Source of the DNA: BOG-908 sp965199235
GTDB taxonomy: Bacteria > Pseudomonadota > Alphaproteobacteria > Acetobacterales > Acetobacteraceae
Length of the DNA stretch: 64,000 nucleotides
Reading direction: 5' to 3'
Assembly: GCA_965199235.1 (NCBI GenBank)
Contig: CBDAQU010000002.1
Span: 682,001 to 746,000 of the forward strand
Shown: in pieces, positions 41,710-50,038 of the stretch
Layout of the letters: each line of letters begins with the position of its first letter
Numbering within the stretch: the first letter of the stretch is position 1
Made by a program: the position numbers and the translations under genes
The notes under the pieces: generated by a model
The model's database searches: none
Told to the model about the DNA's origin: nothing
What the model saw: the letters and a program-made list of their open reading frames with translations, nothing else

Positions 41710-42735
41710 ATGGACGACATCAGCGCCGCCCAAGCTCCTATGCCGAAAGCGCGCGGCGACATGCTGAGCGCGGAGGCCGTAGCCCGCCGGCCGGATGCCG
41801 CCCGCCTGGGCCGCATGGCGCACACCCCGCTGGACATTCCCTGGTCCGGGTGGAAGCGCGTGATCGTGCGCACCGGGCGCGAGGTGATCACCGACCGCAT
41901 ATCGCTTTCGGCGGCGGGCTGCGCCTTCTACGCGACCCTGGCGCTGTTCCCCGCAATCTCGATGCTGGTCTCGATCTACGGCCTGGTGTTCGACCCCTCG
42001 ACCGTCGGCCCACAGATGGAGCAGTTGCGCGGCCTGCTGCCGCCGAGCGCCTACCAGCTGATCGCCGACCGCGTGCAGCTCCTGGTCAGCAAGCCAGCCG
42101 GCACGCTCACCGTCAGCCTGGGCATCAGCATACTGGTGGCGCTGTGGTCGGCCGCGACCGGCACGAAATCCATACTCGGCGCGCTCAACCTCGCCTATGA
42201 GGAGCGCGAGGCGCGCAGCTTCATGCGCTTCCAGTTGACCGCCCTCGGCATGACCCTGGGCGGCATCCTAGCCGCGGTCATCGGGCTCGCCTCGCTGGTG
42301 CTGCTGCCGGTGCTGGAGGATTTCTTCCAGGTCACCGCCTACGCCGCCCTGATCGCACGCATCGGCAGCCTGGCGGCCCTTGTCGTCTTCGTCCTGCTGG
42401 CGCTTTCCCTGCTGTACCGGTTCGGGCCGTCCCGCCGCAGCGCCGCCTGGCGTTGGGTCACCCCCGGCTCGGTAGTCGCGACCGTGCTATGGCTGCTGGC
42501 ATCCGCACTGTTCTCGTTCTACGTGCAGCACCTGGCGAGCTACGACGCCACCTACGGCCCGCTCGGCGCTGTCGTCGGCGTAATGATGTGGTTCTACGTC
42601 AGCGCGCTTGCCGTTCTGGTGGGCGCCGAGCTGAATGCCGAGCTGGAACTGCAGACCGTTCGCGACAGCACCGTTGGCGAGGAAAAGCCTATCGGCGCAC
42701 GTGGCGCGTATGTCGCCGACCATGTTGCGCAGTAG
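41710..42735 (+). CDS. YihY/BrkB-family inner-membrane protein
   Basis: A 341-residue protein of the YihY (formerly BrkB/RNase BN) family with six hydrophobic helices and the typical sequence DRISLSAAGCAFYATLALFP near residue 56, SIYGLVFDP, LWSAATGTKSILGALNLAYE and YGPLGAVVGVMMWFYVSALA. The family's function is unsettled; transport or membrane-protein folding roles have been proposed. The N-terminal 40 residues are a hydrophilic extension. It overlaps the convergent rlpA-like gene by 47 bp. Confidence 0.88.
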   Translation: MDDISAAQAPMPKARGDMLSAEAVARRPDAARLGRMAHTPLDIPWSGWKRVIVRTGREVITDRISLSAAGCAFYATLALFPAISMLVSIYGLVFDPSTVGPQMEQLRGLLPPSAYQLIADRVQLLVSKPAGTLTVSLGISILVALWSAATGTKSILGALNLAYEEREARSFMRFQLTALGMTLGGILAAVIGLASLVLLPVLEDFFQVTAYAALIARIGSLAALVVFVLLALSLLYRFGPSRRSAAWRWVTPGSVVATVLWLLASALFSFYVQHLASYDATYGPLGAVVGVMMWFYVSALAVLVGAELNAELELQTVRDSTVGEEKPIGARGAYVADHVAQ

Positions 42736-43189
42736 GGTGCATGCGTCCCGTACGGGGTAGGGTATCTTCGGGCGCCTCTGCCACCTCGACAGGATCGTCG
42801 CCGCTCACCTGGGCCAGCGACACGTCCGCCACACCGCGGCTGACGATGCCCAGCCGCTCGGCGGCCGCGTGGCTCAGATCGATGCAGCGCACGCCATGCG
42901 ACGGCTCACGGTCGTTGACCCTGACCACGACGGACCGCCCGGTCTGCTCGACGATCACCCGCACGTAGCTGCCCATCGGCAGGCTGTGATGGGCGGCGGT
43001 CAGCTTGGCCCCGTCGAACATCTCGCCGCTGGTGGTCCGCTTGCCCTCATGCACCCCGCCGTACCAGGTCGCCTGCCCGCTTTCCGTGTAGCCAGCCTCC
43101 TCCTGCACCGTCGCCAAGGCAGCGCCTGCCGCAAAGATGCCGCCGCATGCGACGAAGCATGACACGATACCGAAGGTGCGCAGCCGCAT
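42689..43189 (-). CDS. RlpA-family septal-ring lytic-transglycosylase-like protein
   Basis: A 166-residue secreted protein with a signal peptide (residues 1-26) and a double-psi beta-barrel: GQATWYGGVHEGKRTTSGEM, LPMGSYVRVIVEQTGRSVVV, VNDREPSHGVRCIDLSHAAA. The WYG-x-x-x-GKRTxSGE and RVNDR motifs are those of RlpA/DPBB proteins that bind denuded glycan or cleave it. There is no SPOR domain, unlike P. aeruginosa RlpA. The C-terminal tail is short and basic, ending TRHVRR. Confidence 0.88.
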   Translation of the reverse strand: MRLRTFGIVSCFVACGGIFAAGAALATVQEEAGYTESGQATWYGGVHEGKRTTSGEMFDGAKLTAAHHSLPMGSYVRVIVEQTGRSVVVRVNDREPSHGVRCIDLSHAAAERLGIVSRGVADVSLAQVSGDDPVEVAEAPEDTLPRTGRMHPTAQHGRRHTRHVRR

Positions 43190-43653
43190 GAAGTCTCCTT
43201 TGTTTCAGGACGGTTCCGGGTCTTCAGGAAGAGTTCCAGACGTTACGGTCTGGTCGCAAACTCGTGATGCTGCCGCCTATTCAGACTACAGTGGCTCGTG
43301 TTGGCAAGCACAAATTTCATTGTGGCTGTTCTACGCTGCCTGCATCGACAGATCAGGCAATGCAGCCTGCCTCCTTTATGAACAGTTTATACCCGCGACA
43401 ATGTTCAACATCGAAATGAGCACGTTGTGCTTGATGTCGGCCATCGGCAACTCTGGCGAGCTGCGTCCGACTGGCCACACAGGCGTGCCATATCTGCGAC
43501 GAACCCATTATGTTCTAGCTCGCCCGCGGTCGCTCCGAGCGGGGAGGACGGACCGCTGAAACGACCACGAAAGCAGGCCTAAGAAGCCGGAATTGTTGGA
43601 AAGCCCTGCCGGGCGGATCGCCTCCCGCGCCGACCGGCACAAACCCCCGCGAG
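43190..43653. other. 464-bp intergenic region without a recognised gene
   Basis: Visibly more AT-rich than the surrounding genes, especially 43280-43420. Holds one inverted repeat, CCAGAC/GTCTGG (43236-43253). No reading frame with family similarity was seen on either strand. It carries the rlpA-like upstream region and the 3' end of the AmpG-like gene. Confidence 0.5.
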
Positions 43654-44889
43654 CTAGGCGGCGGCAGGGCGCCTGATGTGGCTGGTCTGCAACAGCAGGA
43701 GCGCGGGCAGGCTCAGCAGCACCGTCGCCGCGAAAAAAAGCGGATAGCCAAGCGCCTCCGCGGCGTAGCCGGACAGTCCGCCCAGCGTGTGGAACGCCAG
43801 GGCAGCCAACGCCGACAGCAACGCGTACTGGGTCGCGGTGTAGGAGGCTGAGCAGAGTGCGGAGATGAACGTCAGGAAAGCCATGTCCGCGCACGACATG
43901 GCAAAGTTCTCGCAGATCATCTTGGCGGTCAGCGCCCATTCCTGAGGGCCGGTCGCGATCAGCAGCGGGTAGAGGCCGAGAGAGGCCGCGCGCATCGCGC
44001 CGGTCAGCAGCAGCGCCGGCACGGTTCCCAGCCGGAGCACCATCCAGGCGCCGGCGCCGGCGCCGGCCAGCGTTCCGGCCCAGCCGTACAGGTTGGCGTT
44101 GGCGATGGCGTGCTGGCTGAAGCCCACGCCGTAGCGATAGAAGGCCGCGGCAGTGCCGTCGGCCAGAACACCGCCGACGCGGAAGAAGATCACGAAGGCG
44201 AGCACGGCTGCCGCACCGGGCCGTTCGAGGAAGTCTCGCAGCGGCGCAAAGAACGCCGCCTGCAGCCCGGCCCGCCAGCCCAGGCCGCGTATCTGGGTGG
44301 GGGCCGCGTCGGCATTGCGTGCAGCCAGCGTCACGCCCAGCCCCGCCGCCAGCAGCCCCGCCATGGTGAGCAGGGCCGTGTGCCAGCCCAGCACGCCCGA
44401 CAGCCACAGCACGCCGGAGGTCGAGGTGATCATCGCACCCCTGTAGCCCCAGATGTAGGCGGCCAGTGCGGTACCCTGCATGCGCTCGGAAAAGCTTTCG
44501 ATCCGCCACGCGTCGATCAGGACGTCCTGGCTGGCCGAGAAGAACGCCATCGTCAGCCCGGCAGCGGCGGTCAAGCCGGGGTTGCTGCCGGGCCGGCTGA
44601 GCGCCAGGCAGGCGGCGGCGGCGGCAAGCAGCGGCTGCACGATCAGCAGCCAGCCGCGCCGCCGACCGAGTGCCCGCAGCCTGCCAGGCGGGGATCGGTC
44701 GAACAGTCCGGACCACAGGAACTTCAGCGTGTAGGGCAGCCCGAGCCAGGCCGTCATGCCGATTGCATGCACCGAAAGGCCGTAGGTGGTGAACCACAGC
44801 TGCAGGGTGAACGCGGTCAGCGACAGCGGCAGCCCGCTGAGGAAGCCGAACGCCCCCATGGGCCAGAGCAGGCGGGACTCGTGGGTCAT
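43654..44889 (-). CDS. AmpG-like MFS permease
   Basis: A 411-residue MFS transporter of about 12 helices. SGLPLSLTAFTLQLWFTTYG at the N-terminus, GLPYTLKFLWSGLFDRSPPG (loop 2-3) and ASQDVLIDAWRIESF are typical of AmpG-family permeases that import anhydro-muropeptides from the periplasm during cell-wall recycling. No ampD, nagZ or beta-lactamase gene is adjacent, and the AmpG family contains other substrates, so muropeptide import is likely but not certain. Confidence 0.8.
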   Translation of the reverse strand: MTHESRLLWPMGAFGFLSGLPLSLTAFTLQLWFTTYGLSVHAIGMTAWLGLPYTLKFLWSGLFDRSPPGRLRALGRRRGWLLIVQPLLAAAAACLALSRPGSNPGLTAAAGLTMAFFSASQDVLIDAWRIESFSERMQGTALAAYIWGYRGAMITSTSGVLWLSGVLGWHTALLTMAGLLAAGLGVTLAARNADAAPTQIRGLGWRAGLQAAFFAPLRDFLERPGAAAVLAFVIFFRVGGVLADGTAAAFYRYGVGFSQHAIANANLYGWAGTLAGAGAGAWMVLRLGTVPALLLTGAMRAASLGLYPLLIATGPQEWALTAKMICENFAMSCADMAFLTFISALCSASYTATQYALLSALAALAFHTLGGLSGYAAEALGYPLFFAATVLLSLPALLLLQTSHIRRPAAA

Positions 44890-44900
44890 TGGCTCAGCCT

Positions 44901-44956
44901 AGAGCATGACCGCTTCGGGTTGATCCTCAACCGCGATGAACATGCTCGCCAAAACA
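44901..44956 (+). repeat. R-family palindromic repeat, partial copy next to the IS630 remnant
   Basis: AGCATG (44903-44908) and CATGCT (44941-44946) enclose GGTTGA-TCC-TCAACC (44918-44932). In the copy at 32664-32770 the inner stem reads GGTCGA/TCGACC, so both arms changed together. Similarity stops shortly before the IS630 remnant. Confidence 0.65.
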
Positions 44957-44963
44957 AGGAGCT

Positions 44964-45330
44964 AGTGTCCTGAATATGAAGTTCGCCGTTGCGTCGGTCC
45001 GAGGGGCTTTGTCAGGGTTTGCAGCTTTTGAGCGAGTGGGTGTTAGCGGTGCGGCAGCGATGCATCATCGAGCTGACGCCAGCCGAACTCGGCGGATTGC
45101 GCGGGTTTGGCGGCGCGCCGGACGACGGCGCAAGCCCTTGGATTGCGTGCCCGGATCGTGTTGGCGAGTGCCACGGGTCGTCAGCACGAGCAGGTTGCAG
45201 CGGCGCTGATTGCAACCCGACAACGGTTCGTAAGTGGCGCTGCCGCTTCATCGAACGGCGTGTTGATGGCCTGCTCGACGAACCGCAATCGGGTGCGCCA
45301 CCAACCGGCTCGGTCCTGGCTCGAAGAGCA
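44964..45330 (+). pseudogene. IS630-family insertion-sequence remnant (5' end of transposase)
   Basis: About 370 bp with a candidate left end TGTCCTGAATATGAAGTTCG at 44964. Pieces of the IS630 transposase N-terminal helix-turn-helix are split over two frames. One has IIELTPAEL (about 45064) and, later, CNPTTVRKWRCRFIERRVDG then LLDEPQSGAP; the other, between them (from 45107), has ARRTTAQALGLRARIVLASA then GRQHEQVAAAL. At least two frameshifts and loss of the whole DDE catalytic domain make it dead. It lies directly downstream of leuB, whose end CCCTAGCCGGT is duplicated once at 45365-45375. Confidence 0.75.
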
Positions 45331-45384
45331 AATTGCCACGTCGGCGCCCCGTCTGTGTGGCACGCCCTAGCCGGTGGCACTGCC

Positions 45385-46503
45385 CTAGCCGGTTGCCTTG
45401 TCGAGCTCACGCAGAACCGCCTCTCCCATCACGCCAGTACCCACGCGGGCGGCTCCCGGTGCCATGATGTCAGGAGTTCGCAGACCGTTGCACAGTACGC
45501 GCACGACGGCGCGTTCGATTTCGATCGCAACGTCTTCCATGTCAAAGGAATGCCGCAGCAGCAGGGCGAAGCTCAGTATCTGTGCGAGAGGATTGGCGGT
45601 GCCGCGGCCTGCAATGTCGGGGGCGCTGCCATGGATCGGCTCGTAAAGCGCATGACGCTTGCCGTCGATCACGGCGCCCAGAGTTGCCGAAGGAAGCATG
45701 CCGAGGCTGCCCGTCAACATCGCTGCCAGGTCGGACAGCAAATCGCCAAACAGGTTCGTGGTCACGATCACGTCGAACTGCAAAGGCGTTCGCACCAGTT
45801 GCATGGCGCAATTATCGGCGAACATGTGTGTCAGGGCTATGTCTGGGTACTCGGCATCGCGCAGAGCCGTCATCGTCTGGCGCCAGAGCAAGCCGCTTTC
45901 CATGACGTTGGATTTTTCGACACTGACCACTCGCTTCTGGCGGCGTGAAGCGAGGTCGAACGCCACGCGGCCCACACGCTCGATCTCCTGCGTCGTGTAG
46001 ACCTCGGTGTTGAACGCGCGCCTGCCACCCGGTATCGTTTCGATACCGCGCGGCTCGCCGAAGTAGATGCCGCCGGTGCTCTCGCGCACAATCATCAAGT
46101 CCAGACCACGCACGATCTCAGGCTTCAAAGTGCTGGCGCTGACCAGCGGGTCGTAGACAATGGCAGGCCGAAGATTGGCAAACAGGCCGAGCTCGCGACG
46201 CAGACCCAGTATCGCGATCTCCGGGCGCATATCGAAGCCAAGATGGTCCCAGACCGGTCCCCCGACCGCGCCGAACAGAACGGCGTCCGCCTGCTTGGCC
46301 AGCGCGACCGTACTGTCGGCCAACGGCGTGCCCCGTGCGTCGATGGAGGCGCCGCCGACCAGGTCCTCCTCTATCTCGAAGGTAACATCACGGCGTCGCT
46401 CCATCCAGTCGATCACGCGCTTGACCTCGCGCATCACCTCAGGACCGATGCCGTCTCCTGGTAGCACGAGCAACTTCTTGCGCTCGGAACTCTTGCCGGT
46501 CAT
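45385..46503 (-). CDS. leuB: 3-isopropylmalate dehydrogenase
   Basis: NAD-dependent oxidative decarboxylation of 3-isopropylmalate, the third step of the leucine branch. In 372 residues: LLVLPGDGIGPEVMREV at the N-terminus, RPEIAILGLRRELGLFANLRP, LMIVRESTGGIYFGEPRG, the catalytic DNCAMQLVRTPLQFDVIVT with Asp pairs, and GSAPDIAGRGTANPLAQILS. ATG 46503 is chosen because GGAGGA precedes it; a TTG 15 nt upstream also stays in frame. Last of the leuC-leuD-leuB genes. Confidence 0.96.
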   Translation of the reverse strand: MTGKSSERKKLLVLPGDGIGPEVMREVKRVIDWMERRRDVTFEIEEDLVGGASIDARGTPLADSTVALAKQADAVLFGAVGGPVWDHLGFDMRPEIAILGLRRELGLFANLRPAIVYDPLVSASTLKPEIVRGLDLMIVRESTGGIYFGEPRGIETIPGGRRAFNTEVYTTQEIERVGRVAFDLASRRQKRVVSVEKSNVMESGLLWRQTMTALRDAEYPDIALTHMFADNCAMQLVRTPLQFDVIVTTNLFGDLLSDLAAMLTGSLGMLPSATLGAVIDGKRHALYEPIHGSAPDIAGRGTANPLAQILSFALLLRHSFDMEDVAIEIERAVVRVLCNGLRTPDIMAPGAARVGTGVMGEAVLRELDKATG

Positions 46504-46514
46504 CGTTCCTCCGT

Positions 46515-47138
46515 TCAAACGAGCGCGATGGCGGGCATCCAGGGTTGTTCCTGCTGCGCACGAGCCTCAAACGCGTCGATCGCTGGCCCGCGCTGCATGG
46601 TCTGACCGATTTCGTCCAATCCTTCCAGCAACATCTTTCGCAGCAGGGGCGCCACGGCAAAAAATATCTCCTCGCCATTCGGCCGCACTACTACCCGGCG
46701 TTGCAGATCCACGGTGATGCGCGCGTTCGCGCCCAAGCGCGCATCCTCCATCAACGCATCGCACATCGCGCGCGGCAAGGTGATGGGCAATACGCCGTTC
46801 TTGAAACAGTTGGTGTGGAAGATGTCGGCGAAATCGGGCGCGATAACGCAGCGTATGCCGAAATCCAGCAACGCCCAGGGTGCATGCTCGCGCGAAGAAC
46901 CGCAGCCGAAATTCTCATGCGCGATCAGGATTTCTGCACTCCTATACTGCGCCTGATTAAGCACGAAATCCGGTCTCTCCGCGCCGCTGGCGTCAAAGCG
47001 CAGCGTGTCGAAGAGATGGTCGCCCAGACCGGTCCGCTTGATCGTCTTTAGAAAGCGTGCCGGAATGATCTTGTCGGTATCGACGTTTGCCATCGGCAGC
47101 GGGGCCGCAACGCCGGTCAGCGTGGTGAACGCGCGCAT
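46515..47138 (-). CDS. leuD: 3-isopropylmalate dehydratase small subunit
   Basis: Swivel-domain subunit of isopropylmalate isomerase. In 207 residues: NVDTDKIIPARFLKTIKRTG (the conserved DTDxIIP), ILIAHENFGCGSSREHAPWA with its substrate-binding GCGSSREHA, and VIAPDFADIFHTNCFKNGVL. The ATG at 47138 overlaps the leuC stop; a GTG one codon upstream is possible. leuB follows 11 bp downstream. Confidence 0.97.
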   Translation of the reverse strand: MRAFTTLTGVAAPLPMANVDTDKIIPARFLKTIKRTGLGDHLFDTLRFDASGAERPDFVLNQAQYRSAEILIAHENFGCGSSREHAPWALLDFGIRCVIAPDFADIFHTNCFKNGVLPITLPRAMCDALMEDARLGANARITVDLQRRVVVRPNGEEIFFAVAPLLRKMLLEGLDEIGQTMQRGPAIDAFEARAQQEQPWMPAIALV

Positions 47139-48538
47139 CACATCATCGTCCGCACATCAGTCAACCGTCCGGTCACCGCAGCAGCAGCAGCCATCGCCGG
47201 CGAGAGCAGATGCGTGCGCCCGCCGGGACCCTGACGGCCTTCGAAGTTGCGGTTCGACGTGCTGGCGCAGCGTTGGCCCGCCGTCAGCCTGTCCGGATTC
47301 ATGCCGAGACACATCGAACAGCCAGGCTCGCGCCACTCAAACCCGGCTTGCATCAGCACGCGGTCGAGTCCTTCGGCCTCGGCAGCAAGCTTCACCACGC
47401 CGGAGCCGGGAACGACCATCGCCCGCACCCCGGCCGCCACGTGCCGGCCGCGAACCACGTTGGCAGCAGCACGAATGTCCTCTATGCGGGCGTTGGTGCA
47501 GCTGCCGATGAACACCACGTCGATCGGGATCTCCGATAGAACCTGCCCTGGCGACAGCGCCATGTACTCGAGCATTCGTACCATGTCCGCGCGCTTGGCC
47601 TCATCAGCAACCAACGCCGGATCAGGCACGATACCGTCGATCGGCGCCACCGCTTCGGGGCTGGTGCCCCAACTCACCATCGGCACGATCTCTCCCGCAT
47701 CCATCACGACGGTCTTGTCATAGACCGCACCGTCGTCGGAGGCGAGCGTGCGCCAATAGGCGACCGCGCGGTCAAACGCCTCGCCAGCCGGCGCGTACGG
47801 GCGACCACGCACGTAGTCGAAAGTCACGTCGTCGGGCGCGATCATGCCGGCGCGCGCACCCGCTTCGATCGACATGTTGCAGACCGTCAGGCGCCCCGCC
47901 ATGTCGAGCGACCGTATCGCCGAACCGGCGTATTCGATGACGTGCCCCGTCCCGCCGGCGGTGCCGATGCGTCCGATGATCGCGAGCACGACGTCCTTGG
48001 CCGTGACACCGGGTGCGAGCGCGCCGTCGACCTGCACGCGCATGTTCTTCGCCGGGCGCTGCAGCAGGGTCTGCGTGGCCAGCACGTGCTCCACCTCGGA
48101 CGTGCCAATCCCGAAGGCGAGCGCACCGAGCGCACCGTGGGTGGAGGTGTGCGAATCCCCGCACACGATGGTCATCCCTGGCAGCGAGATGCCCTGCTCG
48201 GGCCCCATGATGTGCACGATGCCCTGCCGCGCATCAAGCAGCGGAAAGTAGGGCACGCCGAACTCCGCCACGTTGCGTTCCAGCGTTTCGATCTGCAGCC
48301 GGCTCTCAGGCTCGGTGATGCCTGCACGGCGGTCCGAAGTCGGAACGTTATGGTCGGTGACGGCGATGGTGGCGTCCGGACGGCGTACGCGGCGGCCGGC
48401 CAGTCGCAAGCCCTCGAAGGCTTGCGGAGAGGTGACTTCGTGCACGAGATGGCGGTCGATGTATAGAACGCAGGTGCCGTCGTCCAGCCGCTCGACGACG
48501 TGGGCGTCCCAGACTTTGTCGAAGAGGGTAAGGGGCAT
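47138..48538 (-). CDS. leuC: 3-isopropylmalate dehydratase large subunit
   Basis: Fe4S4 aconitase-family subunit that isomerises 2- to 3-isopropylmalate. In 466 residues: LYIDRHLVHEVTSPQAFEGL, IVCGDSHTSTHGALGALAFG, the cluster cysteines in VFIGSCTNARIEDIRAAA and CSMCLGMNPDRL. Length is normal (466-475). The 355-bp gap to rplS upstream is filled by an E-family repeat containing an F element, so a leuC promoter, if separate, must lie in that material. leuA is not in the window. Confidence 0.97.
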   Translation of the reverse strand: MPLTLFDKVWDAHVVERLDDGTCVLYIDRHLVHEVTSPQAFEGLRLAGRRVRRPDATIAVTDHNVPTSDRRAGITEPESRLQIETLERNVAEFGVPYFPLLDARQGIVHIMGPEQGISLPGMTIVCGDSHTSTHGALGALAFGIGTSEVEHVLATQTLLQRPAKNMRVQVDGALAPGVTAKDVVLAIIGRIGTAGGTGHVIEYAGSAIRSLDMAGRLTVCNMSIEAGARAGMIAPDDVTFDYVRGRPYAPAGEAFDRAVAYWRTLASDDGAVYDKTVVMDAGEIVPMVSWGTSPEAVAPIDGIVPDPALVADEAKRADMVRMLEYMALSPGQVLSEIPIDVVFIGSCTNARIEDIRAAANVVRGRHVAAGVRAMVVPGSGVVKLAAEAEGLDRVLMQAGFEWREPGCSMCLGMNPDRLTAGQRCASTSNRNFEGRQGPGGRTHLLSPAMAAAAAVTGRLTDVRTMM

Positions 48539-48552
48539 GTGCGGCTCCGGGT

Positions 48553-48893
48553 GAAAGGAAGGTTAGGGACTTTGCCCGCTGGACTCCCACCAAGGCAGGA
48601 CTTTGGTTGCGTTTTGATAACAACAGGAAGATGAGGGCCACCCGGGTCTGTGGCACAGAGCCAGTCAGCCGCTCATCCTCCTACCCCTAACAGGTTCTAG
48701 ACCGGTTTGACGCAGCGTGTCGGCATGGAGACGGACGCCAAACCGGTCCAGCTCTTGTTTTGACGGGCAATTTCGTCACTCCGACCTTTCCGGTCTGCTT
48801 GACATTGCTCCAAGGACTTGTCCTTAGCGGGCTTGCCGGCGGTTCGCCATCGGTTCAAAAAACGACGGCAAGGGGACAGAGCCCTGGCCTTGC
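48553..48893 (-). repeat. E-family element, diverged copy interrupted by an F element
   Basis: Fills the rplS-leuC gap. Left end ACTTTGCCCGCTGGACTCCC and right end CAGAGCCCTGGCCTTGCC match the ends of the full copy at 22741-22942. GATGAG/CTCATC and CTGTG/CACAG replace the differently sequenced inner stems of that copy. The hairpin AAGGAC/GTCCTT (48812-48825) is conserved. Between GGTTCTA (48695-48701) and AGGAC lies an extra block of about 110 bp absent from the other copy. Confidence 0.65.
48702..48810 (-). repeat. F-family element nested in the E copy
   Basis: Ends form a perfect 10-bp inverted repeat over half the element: GACCGGTTTG (48702-48711) and CAAACCGGTC (48739-48748). On the minus strand it begins GAGCAATGTC, then GACC-GGAAA-GGTC, then TGACG/CGTCA, paralleling the copy at 38311-38421. 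The stem pair T-A there is C-G here. Downstream of rplS in the same relative orientation as the copies after rsmI and tamB. Confidence 0.75.
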
Positions 48894-49271
48894 CTACTCC
48901 GCAGCCGCCACATCCCGCGCCTTCTCGGCAATGCGCGCCGACTTGCCCCGGCGGCCGCGCAGGTAATACAGCTTGGCCCGACGCACGTCGCCGCGGCGAA
49001 CCACCTCGATTGCGGCGATCTGCGGCGAGTACAACGGGAACACCCGCTCCACGCCCTCGCCATAGCTTATCTTGCGCACGGTGAAATTACTGTTCAGCCC
49101 GCGGTTGCTGCGCGCGATGCACACGCCTTCGTAGGCCTGCACGCGCGTGCGTTCGCCTTCCACCACCTTGACCGACACCTTGAGCGTGTCGCCCGGCGCA
49201 AACGCCGGAACCGCGCGGGAGGCGCTGAGGCGGGCCACCTCTTCCGCCTCGAAAGTCTGCAGGATGTTCAT
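48894..49271 (-). CDS. rplS: 50S ribosomal protein L19
   Basis: Large-subunit protein at the 30S-50S interface, 125 residues: FAPGDTLKVSVKVVEGERTR, VQAYEGVCIARSNRGLNSNF, FTVRKISYGEGVERVFPLYS, RRAKLYYLRGRRGKSARI. The last 12 residues (KARDVAAAE) are slightly longer than average. ATG 49271 is preceded by GGATCAG. It follows trmD by 29 bp. Confidence 0.98.
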   Translation of the reverse strand: MNILQTFEAEEVARLSASRAVPAFAPGDTLKVSVKVVEGERTRVQAYEGVCIARSNRGLNSNFTVRKISYGEGVERVFPLYSPQIAAIEVVRRGDVRRAKLYYLRGRRGKSARIAEKARDVAAAE

Positions 49272-49300
49272 GGGACTGATCCTTCGTCTTGACGATGTGA

Positions 49301-50038
49301 TTACGGCGCGGCGGCGGCTGAGGCAATCGGCCCGGGCGCTCCGCGTGAACGCTGGTTCCGCACGTATCCTGCCCAAAGATCGGGCCGGCGATCCCGAGTG
49401 ACCCGCTCGGCCTCAGCCTGCCGCCAGGCGCGTATGGCGGCGTGGTTGCCTGACAGCAGCACCGGCGGCACGGCCTGCCCGCACCAATCAGCGGGTCGGG
49501 TGTAATGCGGATACTCGAGCAGGCCAGCAGAAAAACTTTCCTCCACCGCGCTGTCGGCGGCCCCCATCACGCCCGGCAACAGGCGCACGGCGGCGTCCAG
49601 CAGCACCATGGCGGGCAGCTCGCCGCCGGCGAGCACGTAGTCGCCGACGCTGATTTCCTGCGCCCCGCTCGCCTCGATCGCGCGCTGGTCCACGCCCTCG
49701 TAGCGGCCGCAGAACAGGATCACGCCAGGCCCTGCAGCAAACCCCGTCACGTCAGCCTGGCTCAGGGTCCTGCCGCGCGGCGTCAGGTAGATGGTTGGGC
49801 GTCCGTCCTGTGCATGGGCCAGCGCGGCGCAGACCACGTCCGGGCGCATCACCATGCCTGCGCCGCCGCCGAACGGCGTGTCGTCCACACGGCCGTGCCG
49901 GTCGGTGGCGTAATCGCGTATGTCGCGCGCCTCCAGCGACCACAGACCAGCTTCCAGCGCACGGCCGGCGATCGCCTGGCCGAGCGGCCCTGGAAACATG
50001 GCCGGAAACAGGGACAGCACGGTCGCCCGCCAGCTCAT
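49301..50038 (-). CDS. trmD: tRNA (guanine-37-N1)-methyltransferase
   Basis: Trefoil-knot SAM enzyme that makes m1G37 and prevents frameshifting. In 245 residues: VLSLFPAMFPGPLGQAIAGR, the conserved DDTPFGGGAGMVMRPDV, IYLTPRGRTLSQADV, LFCGRYEGVDQRAIEA and ISVGDYVLAGGELPAMVLLD. The ATG overlaps the rimM stop (ATGA). Confidence 0.97.
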   Translation of the reverse strand: MSWRATVLSLFPAMFPGPLGQAIAGRALEAGLWSLEARDIRDYATDRHGRVDDTPFGGGAGMVMRPDVVCAALAHAQDGRPTIYLTPRGRTLSQADVTGFAAGPGVILFCGRYEGVDQRAIEASGAQEISVGDYVLAGGELPAMVLLDAAVRLLPGVMGAADSAVEESFSAGLLEYPHYTRPADWCGQAVPPVLLSGNHAAIRAWRQAEAERVTRDRRPDLWAGYVRNQRSRGAPGPIASAAAAP

